Shown here in pieces: positions 46,008-54,304 of a stretch of DNA of 64,000 nt (the first letter of the stretch is position 1; each line of letters starts with the position of its first letter). The DNA comes from PALSA-505 sp036267135. GTDB taxonomy: Bacteria; Actinomycetota; Actinomycetes; Streptosporangiales; Streptosporangiaceae. The position numbers and the translations under genes are program-made. The notes beneath the pieces were generated by a model, which was not told the DNA's origin, did not search any database, and saw only the letters and a program-made list of their open reading frames with translations. Location: assembly GCA_036267135.1 (NCBI GenBank), contig DATAWQ010000059.1:4406-68405 (forward strand). The letters run 5' to 3'.

Positions 46008-47510
46008 GTGGTCAAGCCAGACGGTCGGCTGACGGATGAACTGGATCCAACTGACCACCCCCCACGCGACGCCTGCGGCGTGTTCGGTGCCTGGTGCCCG
46101 GGGGAGGACATCGCCAAGCTCGCCTACTACGGTCTGTACGCGCTGCAGCACAGGGGCCAGGAATCGGCCGGCATCGCGGTCAGCGACGGCAACAGGATCG
46201 TGGTGTTCAAGGACATGGGCCTGGTGGCCCAGGTGTTCAACGAGTCGGTGCTCAACACCTTGCGCGGGCACCTGGCGATCGGGCACTGCCGGTACTCCAC
46301 CACCGGATCGTCGGTATGGCGCAACGCCCAGCCCACCTTCCGCGCCACGCCGTCGGCCAGCCGGGCCCTGGGCCACAACGGCAACCTGATCAACACACTT
46401 GAGCTGGCCGCGATGCTGGACGCGGACCAGCTCGGCCAGGGTGGCGAGCACCGCGTCGCCGGGCCTGCCGCACCGGCCGGGCTGGAGGCCACCTCCGACA
46501 CCGACGTGCTCACCGCGCTGTTGTCCTGCCCGCCGGGCACGCGCGGCCACGGCGGGGTCGAGGAGGCGGCGCTCGCCACGCTGCCCCTGGTCCGGGGGGC
46601 CTTCTCGCTCGTCTTCATGGACGACAAGACGCTGTACGCGGCCCGTGACCCACAGGGCTTCCGCCCGCTGGTGCTCGGCCAGCTCGCCGGCGGCTGGGTG
46701 GTGGCCAGCGAGACCGCCGCGCTGGACATCGTGGGCGCGAGGTTCGTGCGCGAGATCGAGCCCGGCGAGTTCGTCAGCATCGACGAGCGCGGGGTCAGGT
46801 CCGCCACGTTCGCGCCCGCCCGGCCGAAGGGATGCCTGTTCGAGTACGTGTACCTGGCCAGGCCCGACACCACGATCGCCGGCCGGGGGGTGCAGGCCAC
46901 CAGGGTCGCGGTGGGCCAGCGGCTCGCGGCCGAGCATCCCGCCGATGCCGACCTGGTCATCCCGGTGCCTGAGTCCGGCACCCCGGCGGCCATCGGCTAC
47001 GCCCAGGCCAGCGGCATCCCGTACAGCCAGGGCCTGGTCAAGAACTCCTACGTGGGCCGCACGTTCATCCAGCCCAGCCAGACCATCAGGGAACGCGGCA
47101 TCAAGCTCAAGCTGAACCCGCTGCGGGACGTGATCGCCGGCCAGCGGGTGGTCGTGGTGGACGACTCGATCGTGCGGGGCACCACCCAGCGGGCCATCGT
47201 GGCCATGCTCCGCGAGTCCGGCGCCGCCGCGGTGCACGTGCGGATCTCGAGCCCCCCGGTGGCCTGGCCGTGCTTCTACGGCATCGACTTCGCCACCCGC
47301 GAGGAGCTCATCGCCGGGCACGCGTCGGTCTCGGAGATCACGGCGTCGATCGGTGCCGATTCGCTCGGCTACATCTCGCTGGACGGCCTGATCGCGGCCA
47401 CCACGCTGCCGCGTGAGCGGCTCTGCCACGCCTGCTTCGACGGCCACTACCCGATCCCGGTCGCGGACGCCGAGCGCGGCAAGCATGTGCTCGAGGGCGT
47501 CAGGACATGA
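46008..47510 (+). CDS. purF: Amidophosphoribosyltransferase
   Basis: 500 residues from GTG 46008. The first 22 residues are a propeptide; Cys23 (in DACGVFG) is the Ntn nucleophile exposed by self-cleavage. The PRPP-binding loop VVVVDDSIVRGTT is intact. Cysteines in KGCLFEYVYLARPD, WPCFYGIDFAT and RLCHACFDG match the [4Fe-4S] cluster ligands of the B. subtilis-type enzyme. It catalyses the first committed step, PRPP plus glutamine to phosphoribosylamine. Ends in a 4-bp ATGA overlap with purM. Confidence 0.95.
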   Translation: MVKPDGRLTDELDPTDHPPRDACGVFGAWCPGEDIAKLAYYGLYALQHRGQESAGIAVSDGNRIVVFKDMGLVAQVFNESVLNTLRGHLAIGHCRYSTTGSSVWRNAQPTFRATPSASRALGHNGNLINTLELAAMLDADQLGQGGEHRVAGPAAPAGLEATSDTDVLTALLSCPPGTRGHGGVEEAALATLPLVRGAFSLVFMDDKTLYAARDPQGFRPLVLGQLAGGWVVASETAALDIVGARFVREIEPGEFVSIDERGVRSATFAPARPKGCLFEYVYLARPDTTIAGRGVQATRVAVGQRLAAEHPADADLVIPVPESGTPAAIGYAQASGIPYSQGLVKNSYVGRTFIQPSQTIRERGIKLKLNPLRDVIAGQRVVVVDDSIVRGTTQRAIVAMLRESGAAAVHVRISSPPVAWPCFYGIDFATREELIAGHASVSEITASIGADSLGYISLDGLIAATTLPRERLCHACFDGHYPIPVADAERGKHVLEGVRT

Positions 47511-48610
47511 CCAAGGCAGGCGCCCCCGGTTCCGGTTCCGGCCCCGGCCCCGGGCAGCCCGGGGCCGGCTACGCCGCGGCCGGGGTGGACATCGAGGCCG
47601 GGGAGGCCGCGGTCGAGCTGATGCGGGCCCACGTGGCCCGCGCGACCCGGCCGGAGGCGATCGGCGGGATCGGCGGCTTCGCCGGCCTGTTCGACGCCGT
47701 CAGGCTGGCCTCCTACCGGCACCCGTTGCTGGCCACGTCCACCGACGGCGTGGGCACCAAGGTGGCCATCGCCAGCCGGCTTCGCCGCTACGGCACGGTC
47801 GGCATCGACCTGGTCGCGATGGTCGCCGACGACCTGGTGGCCTGCGGGGCGGAGCCGCTGTTTCTCACCGACTACGTGGCCTGCGGCGCGGTCGTGCCCG
47901 AGCGGGTGGCGGCCATCGTCTCCGGGGTCGCCGACGGGTGCGCCCAGGCCGGCTGCGCCCTGCTCGGCGGCGAGACCGCCGAGCACCCCGGGCACTTCGG
48001 GCCCGACGACTTCGACCTGGCCGCTGCGGCGACCGGGGTCGTCGAGGCGGACGAACTGCTCGGGCCCGACCGGGTGAGGCCGGGCGACGCGGTGATCGCG
48101 ATGGCCTCGTCCGGGCTGCACAGCAACGGTTTCTCTCTGGTCCGGGCGATCGTGGACCGGGCTGGGCTGGCGCTCGACACCCAGCCACCCGAGCTGAGCA
48201 GGCCGCTCGGCGATGAGCTGCTGGTGCCGACCCGGATCTACGCCAGGGACTGCCTGGCGCTCGCCCGCGACCTCGACGTGCACGCCTACGCGCACATCAC
48301 CGGCGGCGGCCTGGCCGCGAACCTGGCCCGGGTGCTGCCGCCGGGCACCGCCGCCGTGCTCGACCGCGGCAGCTGGTGCCCGCCGCCGGTCTTCGGCATG
48401 CTCGCGGCGCGCGGCGAGGTGGCCAGGGATGAGATGGAGCAGGTCTTCAACATGGGGGTGGGCATGGCCGCCGTGGTCGCGTCGGACGCGGCCGACCGCG
48501 CGGTGCGCCTGCTGACCGCCAGGGGTGTGCCCGCCTGGCAGGCCGGAGAGGTCATGGCAGGCGCGGGTGAGTGCGGTTACACGCGCCTCACCGGCTCGTA
48601 CGCCACCTGA
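47507..48610 (+). CDS. purM: Phosphoribosylformylglycinamidine cyclo-ligase
   Basis: 367 residues from ATG 47507. AIR synthetase signatures: IGGFAGLFDAVRLASYRHPL, STDGVGTKVAIASRLRRYG, GGETAEHPGHF and VFNMGVGMAAVV-type ends are intact. It closes FGAM to AIR with ATP. Coupled to purF. A short Pro/Gly-rich N-terminal extension (GSGSGPGPGQPGAG) before the core is unusual but small. Confidence 0.95.
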   Translation: MTKAGAPGSGSGPGPGQPGAGYAAAGVDIEAGEAAVELMRAHVARATRPEAIGGIGGFAGLFDAVRLASYRHPLLATSTDGVGTKVAIASRLRRYGTVGIDLVAMVADDLVACGAEPLFLTDYVACGAVVPERVAAIVSGVADGCAQAGCALLGGETAEHPGHFGPDDFDLAAAATGVVEADELLGPDRVRPGDAVIAMASSGLHSNGFSLVRAIVDRAGLALDTQPPELSRPLGDELLVPTRIYARDCLALARDLDVHAYAHITGGGLAANLARVLPPGTAAVLDRGSWCPPPVFGMLAARGEVARDEMEQVFNMGVGMAAVVASDAADRAVRLLTARGVPAWQAGEVMAGAGECGYTRLTGSYAT

Positions 48611-48839
48611 CCCCAGCCGCTGAACTCGGCTAGTGACCCCGGCTGCGGACCTGGGCCGCTGACCCCGGCCGCCGGAATGTCGCCCGCTTACCCGCTGACG
48701 GCTGGCACGCTAACCAACCGCCCTGACCGGCTCCCGGGCATGCCAAACACAGGTGCATGGTGTATCCACCTGGAGCACCCACCCGGAGCATGAACGACGA
48801 GCCCGTCAGGGCGCGAGCACCCCGAATGGTGACGATGGC
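48611..48839. other. Gap after purM with imperfect repeats
   Basis: About 230 bp containing imperfect direct copies of a gctgaccccgg-type motif (48611-48680) and no protein-like frame. No clear terminator stem beyond weak GC matches. Confidence 0.4.
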
Positions 48840-49049
48840 TTAGACGGCGTCCGCCTCTTCGCCCTCGTCCTCCTCCTCATTGGAGTAGCTGTCGGCGTAA
48901 TCCGGATAGGAGTCCGCGTGGTCCTCGTCATGCTGGTCCGTGCTGCTACCCAGCTCGGCCTGAAGCCGGTCAAGGTCCATTCCGCCGCTGTTGTACTTCA
49001 GCTGGCGTGCAACCTTCACCTGCTTGGCCTTGGCTCGGCCGCGCCCCAT
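48840..49049 (-). CDS. DUF3073 family protein
   Basis: 69 residues from ATG 49049. The start MGRGRAKAKQVKVARQLKYN is diagnostic of DUF3073. It is basic at the N-terminus and ends in an acidic tail with repeats (DSYPDYADSYSNEEEDEGEE). Function unknown, but it is conserved next to purM and bldC in actinomycetes. A gaggggg ribosome-binding site precedes it. Confidence 0.85.
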   Translation of the reverse strand: MGRGRAKAKQVKVARQLKYNSGGMDLDRLQAELGSSTDQHDEDHADSYPDYADSYSNEEEDEGEEADAV

Positions 49050-49242
49050 TGGCTCGACCCCCTCGAACACTCTTCTGGCCCGATCAGGCCACTGCTCACA
49101 CTGCTTTAACGCTTGCCGGCTTCTACCGCACAGCAAACCGACCCGTCGCCCGCTCCACCATCTGGAGGGCAGCGCGTGCCAGCCTTCGTACCCGTATAAA
49201 GGTACCTGGTTTGCGCGGTCCCCGCTCACGCCGGGCCAACTG

Positions 49243-50361
49243 TCAGGCCGGCATCCAGATGCCGCGCAGCCTAGCTACCTCCGAGATCCTGCGCTCGGCC
49301 AGCCTGTCGGCGGCCGCCACGGGCGGCACGCCGTCCTCGTCGGCGATGGCGAAGATCTTGCGCGTGGTGTCGAAGATCTGCTCCGCCCGGCCCTTGGCCC
49401 GGTCGAAACTGAACCCGTGCCGCTCGTCCGCGACCTGGATCACGCCGCCGGAATTGACCACGTAGTCCGGCGCGTACAGGATGCCCCGGTCGGCCAGCGT
49501 CTTCTCGATGCCGGAGTGCGCGAGCTGGTTGTTAGCCCCGCCACACACGATCTTCGCGGTCAGCGTGGCCACCGCGTCGTCGTCCAGGGTGCCGCCCAGG
49601 GCGCACGGCGCCAGCACGTCGATCTGGCTGGCGACCAGCGCGTGCCGGTCGGCCACCGCGGTGACCTTGGGGTGCCTGGCCCGCACCCGCTCCACCGCGG
49701 CCGGGTCCACGTCGCAGATCACCAGTTCGGCGCCGGCCTCGGCGAGATGGTCCGCCAGCTTGCTGCCGACCTTCCCGACGCCTTCGATGCCGACCCGCCT
49801 GCCCTCCAGGCTGCTGCTGCCCCAGGCGTGCCCGGCGGCCGCCCGCAGGCCCGCGAACACGCCGAACGCCGTCAGCACGGAGGAATCGCCCGCGCCGCCG
49901 TTGGGCACCGTGCGCCCGGTCACGTACCGGCACTCCCTGGCGACGACGTCCATGTCCTCGCTGTAGGTGCCGACGTCACAGGCCGTGATGTACCGTCCGC
50001 TGAGCCCCTGCAGGAACCGGCCGTAGGCGCGCAGCAGCGCCTCGGACTTGAGCCGGGCCGGGTCGCCGATGATCACCGCTTTCCCGCCGCCGTGGTCCAG
50101 GCCGGCCAGGGCGTTCTTGTAGCTCATCGCCCTGGACAGGTTGAGCACGTCGGCCAGGGCCGCTTCTTCGCCTGGGTAGGGATAGAAGCGCGTGCCGCCG
50201 AGCGCGGGGCCGAGCGCCGTGGAGTGGATCGCGATGATCGCCTTCAGCCCGGTCGGGGCGTCCTGGCAGAACACGACCTGCTCGTGTCCGGAACGATCCG
50301 TGGATGCGTTGCCCCCGTGTGATGTGGCGAATATTTGTGATGTTGCGAACACTTGCGTCAC
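49243..50361 (-). CDS. vdh: Glu/Leu/Phe/Val dehydrogenase (valine-dehydrogenase type)
   Basis: 372 residues from GTG 50361, chosen for ggaagag 8 bp upstream; the frame is open to 50460. The N-terminal domain is GPALGGTRFYPYPGEEAALA with the catalytic lysines GLDHGGGKAVI. The NAD-binding domain is VGIEGVGKVGSKLADHLAEA and later CGGANNQLA. The symbol follows the Streptomyces valine dehydrogenase that sits at this locus; leucine or glutamate preference is not excluded. It oxidatively deaminates branched-chain amino acids, giving the 2-oxo acids for the BkdABC complex. It contains a small tandem repeat near the start (VFATSQIFATS). Confidence 0.85.
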   Translation of the reverse strand: MTQVFATSQIFATSHGGNASTDRSGHEQVVFCQDAPTGLKAIIAIHSTALGPALGGTRFYPYPGEEAALADVLNLSRAMSYKNALAGLDHGGGKAVIIGDPARLKSEALLRAYGRFLQGLSGRYITACDVGTYSEDMDVVARECRYVTGRTVPNGGAGDSSVLTAFGVFAGLRAAAGHAWGSSSLEGRRVGIEGVGKVGSKLADHLAEAGAELVICDVDPAAVERVRARHPKVTAVADRHALVASQIDVLAPCALGGTLDDDAVATLTAKIVCGGANNQLAHSGIEKTLADRGILYAPDYVVNSGGVIQVADERHGFSFDRAKGRAEQIFDTTRKIFAIADEDGVPPVAAADRLAERRISEVARLRGIWMPA

Positions 50362-50777
50362 TGTGGTGACTCTTCCGGTCAGGTCCCGTGTCCTCTTTGA
50401 CCCGGGTTCGGGAGTCCAGGGTATTCCCGTGCCCGCCGGGCTGTTGCGGCGCGTGAGCAAGCCGGTGACCCGATGTGACGGTTGCTTTCCGGGCCCCGGC
50501 GGGGCGTCTGCGGGACCTGGCGACTTTTTCCAAATCCCCTACGATGCGACTGTACGTATCGCTAGAATCACGCAGCGTGACGCGCATCAGCCGTACAACA
50601 GGACAAGCCGCGACGAAAACTTTGCTCCTGGTGGTCGACGTGTCACCGGTCGTGATGGCAATATGGTCTCTGTTGGCCATATAGGACATCCCGACAGGCT
50701 CCAGGGCGGAGCACCAGGCAAGCAACAAACACAGAACGCAGGATCGCAGTACCGGTCCAGGAGGAGAGGCCGTACAC
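50362..50777. other. Divergent intergenic region before bldC
   Basis: About 415 bp between vdh and bldC. A good -10-like TAGAAT lies at 50563-50568, but without a clear -35. The bldC ribosome-binding site (aggaggagagg) lies about 9-20 bp before ATG. No riboswitch recognised. Confidence 0.4.
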
Positions 50778-50981
50778 ATGTCTGCACGCACACCCGAGGC
50801 CGAGCCGCTGCTTACCCCAGCGGAGGTCGCGACGATGTTCCGAGTGGACCCGAAGACCGTCACGCGGTGGGCGAAGGCCGGCAAGCTGACCTCCATCCGT
50901 ACGCTCGGGGGTCACCGCCGGTACCGGGAGACCGAGGTTCGCGCGCTGCTGGCGGGCATCCCGCAGCAACGCATGGAGTAG
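50778..50981 (+). CDS. bldC: BldC-type MerR-like developmental regulator
   Basis: 67 residues from ATG 50778. It is a stand-alone winged-helix MerR-like DNA-binding domain: LLTPAEVATMFRVDPKTVTR, WAKAGKLTSIRTLGGHRRYR. Length and sequence match BldC, which binds DNA cooperatively at direct repeats to control the timing of differentiation and sporulation in Streptomyces. No effector domain. Its presence supports a filamentous life style. Confidence 0.93.
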   Translation: MSARTPEAEPLLTPAEVATMFRVDPKTVTRWAKAGKLTSIRTLGGHRRYRETEVRALLAGIPQQRME

Positions 50982-50993
50982 CTCGGTCGCCCG

Positions 50994-51131
50994 CTACCCA
51001 TCGCGGCAGGTACATCCTGCCGGGGGGACGAGGGGCACCTGCCCGCGTCGGCTTGACACCAGGTCATCGTCGGCCACGGCAGCCCAGAAGCTCTCGGTCG
51101 GCACGCCGCGCAGGCGCCAGCCGAGGGCCAT
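50994..51131 (-). CDS. Possible very small protein
   Basis: A 45-residue frame (MALGWRLRGVPTESFWAAVA...) from ATG 51131, preceded by an AT-rich run (caattcaatttt). The composition is protein-like and different from the shadows around it, but I recognise no family and see no ribosome-binding site. It would be convergent with bldC. Confidence 0.25.
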   Translation of the reverse strand: MALGWRLRGVPTESFWAAVADDDLVSSRRGQVPLVPPAGCTCRDG

Positions 51132-51399
51132 GAAAATTGAATTGCCCGGCCACGGGGTAGCAGCCGCTGGCGGACGGGGGCGCACCACAGGCCAGCACAC
51201 ACCGGCCACGGGGGCTCCACCAGCCGCCACAGGACCATAGCGGGTCCACAGGGGGGCACTACCAGCTACTGCAACGGGTGGCACAGTGCCATCGTCGGTT
51301 ACTGTGCGTCCGTCTTCCCATGCGGGGTGTTACGAACCAGGATCGTGCGGCCTGCCGCACAGTCCGCCCGCGTCTACACCTGCCCCAAGGTCGCGCACT

Positions 51400-51437
51400 G
51401 AATGGGCACCGGCCAGCATCACGGCCGGTGCCCATTC
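51400..51437 (+). terminator. Orphan perfect hairpin
   Basis: Perfect 15-bp stem GAATGGGCACCGGCC/GGCCGGTGCCCATTC with an 8-nt loop. It lies far from the bldC stop (about 420 bp) and before any convincing gene, so it either ends an unknown short transcript or is a regulatory structure. Confidence 0.6.
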
Positions 51438-51735
51438 GCATGTCTGGGCGCGGGACACGCGAGGCGGGGGTGTGACACGCCGGGCCAGGTCTTTGAGCAC
51501 TCTAAGTAATCGCACTAGACTTTTCGATAACTCTTCGTGTCCGGCGGTGAGGTCTGCCATACTTGGCGTCACCGCAGGTCCCGGCTTTGAGCGAGACGGC
51601 GGCGTGCTTGGCTCCGCGTACCAAGCGGCAGCATGCGCTGCTCATGCGCGCGTGCGAAACGGGTTCGGCAGCGACAAGCGCTCACTTCACCCGTCAGGGC
51701 TGAGCGCTATCCGCATTCAGGGGGAGGATCGCACG

Positions 51736-52749
51736 ATGGGTGATCCAGAGTTGGTTACGCGCGCCCAGCGGGCGGCAGATCGGCTTGAGAGATCCTGGGA
51801 CCAATGGCGCCGGGTGCACGGACTAGCGGCGGAGAAGGCACAGCCGATCTCGAGTTACGTCGGATATTCCCTGGCCGAACCGTGGGGACGGCCCCGCGTG
51901 GTGTTCGGCGTGGGCGCCGAAGAGGCTGAGCAGCTCTCCGTCCTGCTGGAGCACGACCTCGGCGATGACCCGAGGTTCAGCCAGGGCCTGCTGTGGGAGT
52001 CTGGTTCGCCGGGGCACGGGCCCGACGTGGGGGAACATGCGGCCAACGGCGCGCAATCGCCGGTCAACGGGACCGAGTTGCCCGCCGACGGCACACAGCC
52101 CTCCGGTCACGGCACACAGCCTTCCGGTCACGGCACACAGTTGCCCGTGAACGGATCCGGGCCGGTCAGCGGCGTGCAGCCGCCGGTCAACGGGACCCAG
52201 CCGTCCGCCAACGGCGCCCAGCCGCCCTCCCCCGGAGGGCAACCGGCCTCCCAGGGAGCGCAGCTACCCGCCCGCGGGACACAGCTACCTGCGCCAGCCC
52301 TCACCGGGCCAGCCCCCACTGGGCCGGCCTTGACCGGGCCGGCCTTGACCGGGCCAGCCCCCACTGGGCCAGCACTGCCGGCGCTGCCCGGGCCGGGCCG
52401 GGCCGGGCCGGAGTCCGAGCCTGGACCGCACGAGCCGGCCACGGAGTGGGCCCAGAGCATGCCCACGTTCTCGCCGGCCCCGCCCGCCGACGACGCCGCC
52501 GCGCCGCGCCGGGGCACGCCGCAGAACTACCGGGCCGACCTGGCCGGATGGACCTCCGGCGAGTTGCCAGGGCAGGCTTCGGCTGGCCTGGCCGCCTGGC
52601 CGTCGCCGGACCGGCAGCCTGGTGAAGGGGTGGATCGTGGCCCGGCCCCGCTCGGTCCGGTTGTGCCCAGCGCACGGGAACCCGGGTCCCGCCAGCCCGA
52701 GGCCAGCGCCGGAACGCCGGACCCCACCGCGTGGTTGCGGCTCGCCTGA
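51736..52749 (+). CDS. Repeat-rich Pro/Gly/Asn protein of unknown function
   Basis: 337 residues from ATG 51736 with gggggagg upstream. An N-terminal globular part (about 1-90: VTRAQRAADRLERSWDQWRR, YSLAEPWGRPRVVFGVGAEE, EQLSVLLEHDLG) is followed by a long disordered middle of NGxQ and P-A-L-T-G-P repeats. It then ends with a conserved-looking C-terminus (PDPTAWLRLA). No signal peptide or membrane helix. Not recognised. It may be a cytosolic scaffold. A terminator follows the stop. Confidence 0.6.
   Translation: MGDPELVTRAQRAADRLERSWDQWRRVHGLAAEKAQPISSYVGYSLAEPWGRPRVVFGVGAEEAEQLSVLLEHDLGDDPRFSQGLLWESGSPGHGPDVGEHAANGAQSPVNGTELPADGTQPSGHGTQPSGHGTQLPVNGSGPVSGVQPPVNGTQPSANGAQPPSPGGQPASQGAQLPARGTQLPAPALTGPAPTGPALTGPALTGPAPTGPALPALPGPGRAGPESEPGPHEPATEWAQSMPTFSPAPPADDAAAPRRGTPQNYRADLAGWTSGELPGQASAGLAAWPSPDRQPGEGVDRGPAPLGPVVPSAREPGSRQPEASAGTPDPTAWLRLA
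52090..52140 (+). repeat. 21-bp tandem coding repeat
   Basis: Copies ggcacacagccctccggtcac at 52090-52110, a one-base variant at 52111-52131 and a partial third to 52140. They encode GTQPSGH units. Confidence 0.85.
52294..52376 (+). repeat. 15-bp-period coding repeats (TGPAP/TGPAL)
   Basis: accgggcc/actgggcc units repeated about six times give TGPAPTGPALTGPALTGPAP. Identical halves suggest recent slippage. Confidence 0.75.
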
Positions 52750-52767
52750 GCGGGCCCGGCCATGTCC

Positions 52768-52806
52768 GCGGTGGGTTCAGCGGATGCCGAACGGTGAACC
52801 CACCGC
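52768..52806 (+). terminator. Terminator after the repeat-rich gene
   Basis: Perfect 12-bp stem GCGGTGGGTTCA/TGAACCCACCGC around a 15-nt loop, 19 bp past the stop. Confidence 0.7.
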
Positions 52807-52811
52807 ACTCT

Positions 52812-52891
52812 TCACTCCTGTCATACCCGGGTCACTCCTGTCATACCCGGGTCACTCCTGTCGCACCCAGGTCATTCCGGTCGTTCCCGGG
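52812..52891. repeat. Four tandem 20-bp repeats
   Basis: tcactcctgtcatacccggg at 52812-52831 and 52832-52851 is identical. Units 52852-52871 and 52872-52891 diverge progressively. Intergenic, directly after the terminator. Confidence 0.9.
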
Positions 52892-53107
52892 GACCGTGTC
52901 ACCCCTAGCGCCGCGCCCCGCACCCCCTATCTGTGTGCGCCCGCCCCTGGGCCAGCGAGGCCCGGACGCTTGCCCCCACTCCCGGCCGCGAAACTGAGGT
53001 TAGTTCTCAGCTTTGGCACAGCCAGCCCTCAGCTCTGCCTGTCACGCTGAGGCTAAGGTCGCCGCTGTTGTGCTGGGTTGCGGCGGCTGGAGGGAGACAG
53101 GGTCAGC

Positions 53108-53776
53108 ATGCCCCACGACGCACCAGCCGGCGGACAGCGCCGCCGGTGGCTCAGTCGGCCCGTGACACTGGCCGGGACCGCGATCGTGGCGGTGGCCGCG
53201 GGCGCCGGCATCGCGATCGCCGCGACCTCGGGACAGTCCTCATCCTTGTCGGCGTCCAGTTCGCTCAGCTCGGCGGCGTCGGCTCCTTCCCCCGGTACCC
53301 GGACGCCACCGCGTGGTTGCCGTCGCGTGACGACCCCGCTCAGGGGGGGTGTCCTGTGCGCTAGGCCACCCCTCGGGGGAGCCCTACACGGCACACTTGT
53401 ACTGCCGAAGGCGGCCGGCGGAACGATAACGGTAGAAATTCAGAACGGCAAGGTCGCCTCAGTTAGCCAATCGTCCATTACGCTAAAGAGTACGGACGGC
53501 TTTACGAAGACCTACGTCGTCTCAACCTCCACGCTCGTCGATGCTCAGCGGAACGGCATCGGCTCAGTGAAGGTTGGCGATCAGGTGTGGGTGACCGCCT
53601 CAGCGAGCGGAGGTACAGTGACCGCGATCAGGGTCGTGGACCTCTCTCAGCTTCGGGCTGGCCGTCTGCCCCGCCTGGCCTACCCCAGGTTCCGCTCCGG
53701 CACCAGTTCTCAGGGTGTCGGCACGTCCGGCGGTTCGACCGCCGCCTCGTTTTTCGGTGGCTCAGCCGATGGCTGA
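53108..53776 (+). CDS. Single-anchor exported protein (DUF5666-like beta domain)
   Basis: 222 residues from ATG 53108, with ggagacaggg upstream. A signal anchor (AGTAIVAVAAGAGIAIAATS) is followed by a Ser-rich stretch, then a small beta domain (about 95-185: GGTITVEIQNGKVASVSQSS, KSTDGFTKTYVVSTSTLVDA, GDQVWVTASASGGTVTAIRV). This is similar to DUF5666/OB-like extracytoplasmic domains. The stretch around residues 62-90 (PRGCRRVTTPLRGGVLCARP) looks out of character and crosses a G7 run (53343-53349), so it may hold compensating frame errors. The 53400-53540 part is clearly less GC-rich than its neighbours. Confidence 0.6.
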   Translation: MPHDAPAGGQRRRWLSRPVTLAGTAIVAVAAGAGIAIAATSGQSSSLSASSSLSSAASAPSPGTRTPPRGCRRVTTPLRGGVLCARPPLGGALHGTLVLPKAAGGTITVEIQNGKVASVSQSSITLKSTDGFTKTYVVSTSTLVDAQRNGIGSVKVGDQVWVTASASGGTVTAIRVVDLSQLRAGRLPRLAYPRFRSGTSSQGVGTSGGSTAASFFGGSADG

Positions 53777-53789
53777 GCCCCGTTAGACG

Positions 53790-53828
53790 TCTGGACCCGG
53801 CCCGGCCAGGCCCCGGGCCGGGCCCAGA
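53790..53828 (+). terminator. Terminator after the exported protein gene
   Basis: TCTGGACCCGGCCCGG pairs at 15 of 16 positions with CCGGGCCGGGCCCAGA around a short loop, 14 bp past the stop. Confidence 0.7.
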
Positions 53829-54143
53829 CACGAGACTCACTCTGGCGTCCCCTGTGCTTGCGCACCGGGGTCGTTTCGTCATTGTCCCGGGGGGCGACCC
53901 CCGGACCCCCGATGGGCCGCTCTGGGCTGTCTTGAACCTTGGCGTCCCTTGGACCCTGGATCTCCGGTAGGCGGCTCTCGTCTCTGGTGGGCCTTGGAGT
54001 CCCTCCGGCCCCGGACTTTGGCTGGCCCCGCTCTGCGTCCCGAGAGTCCCGACCGGCTTCGCCGGCGGGGCTGTGGTGGCCGGAACGGCTCCATCCCACA
54101 CTGCGCCCGCCCTCCCGCCGCCCACACCTCCACCCCGACACTC

Positions 54144-54220
54144 GCGCCCGCACCCCCGCGCCCTCACCCCCGCGCCCCCGCGCCCTCACCCCCGCGCCCT
54201 CACCCCCGCGCCCCCGCGCC
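54144..54220. repeat. C-rich low-complexity tract
   Basis: Iterated gccctcacccccgcgcccccgc units, almost only C on one strand, within the 53829-54304 gap. No gene is convincing in that ~475-bp gap. Confidence 0.75.
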
Positions 54221-54304
54221 ATACCCACTCTGCAATCGATTGCTGGTCGAGGTGTCAATGATCTTGGGGAGTTGGGGGGGTGATGACAGTACTTTCTCTC
54301 CATT

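Noticed and set aside
51290..51401. Plus-strand frame ending ...VYTCPKVAH just before the orphan hairpin
   Set aside because: No clear start codon or domain; kept only as a remark in the findings.
52812..52891. CRISPR-like array
   Set aside because: The 20-bp units are directly abutting with no spacers, so they are tandem repeats, not a CRISPR array.
53298..53330. Duplicate of the sequence around 52722-52749 (ccaccgcgtggttgc)
   Set aside because: About 15 bp of shared GC-rich sequence only; too short to claim a duplication.
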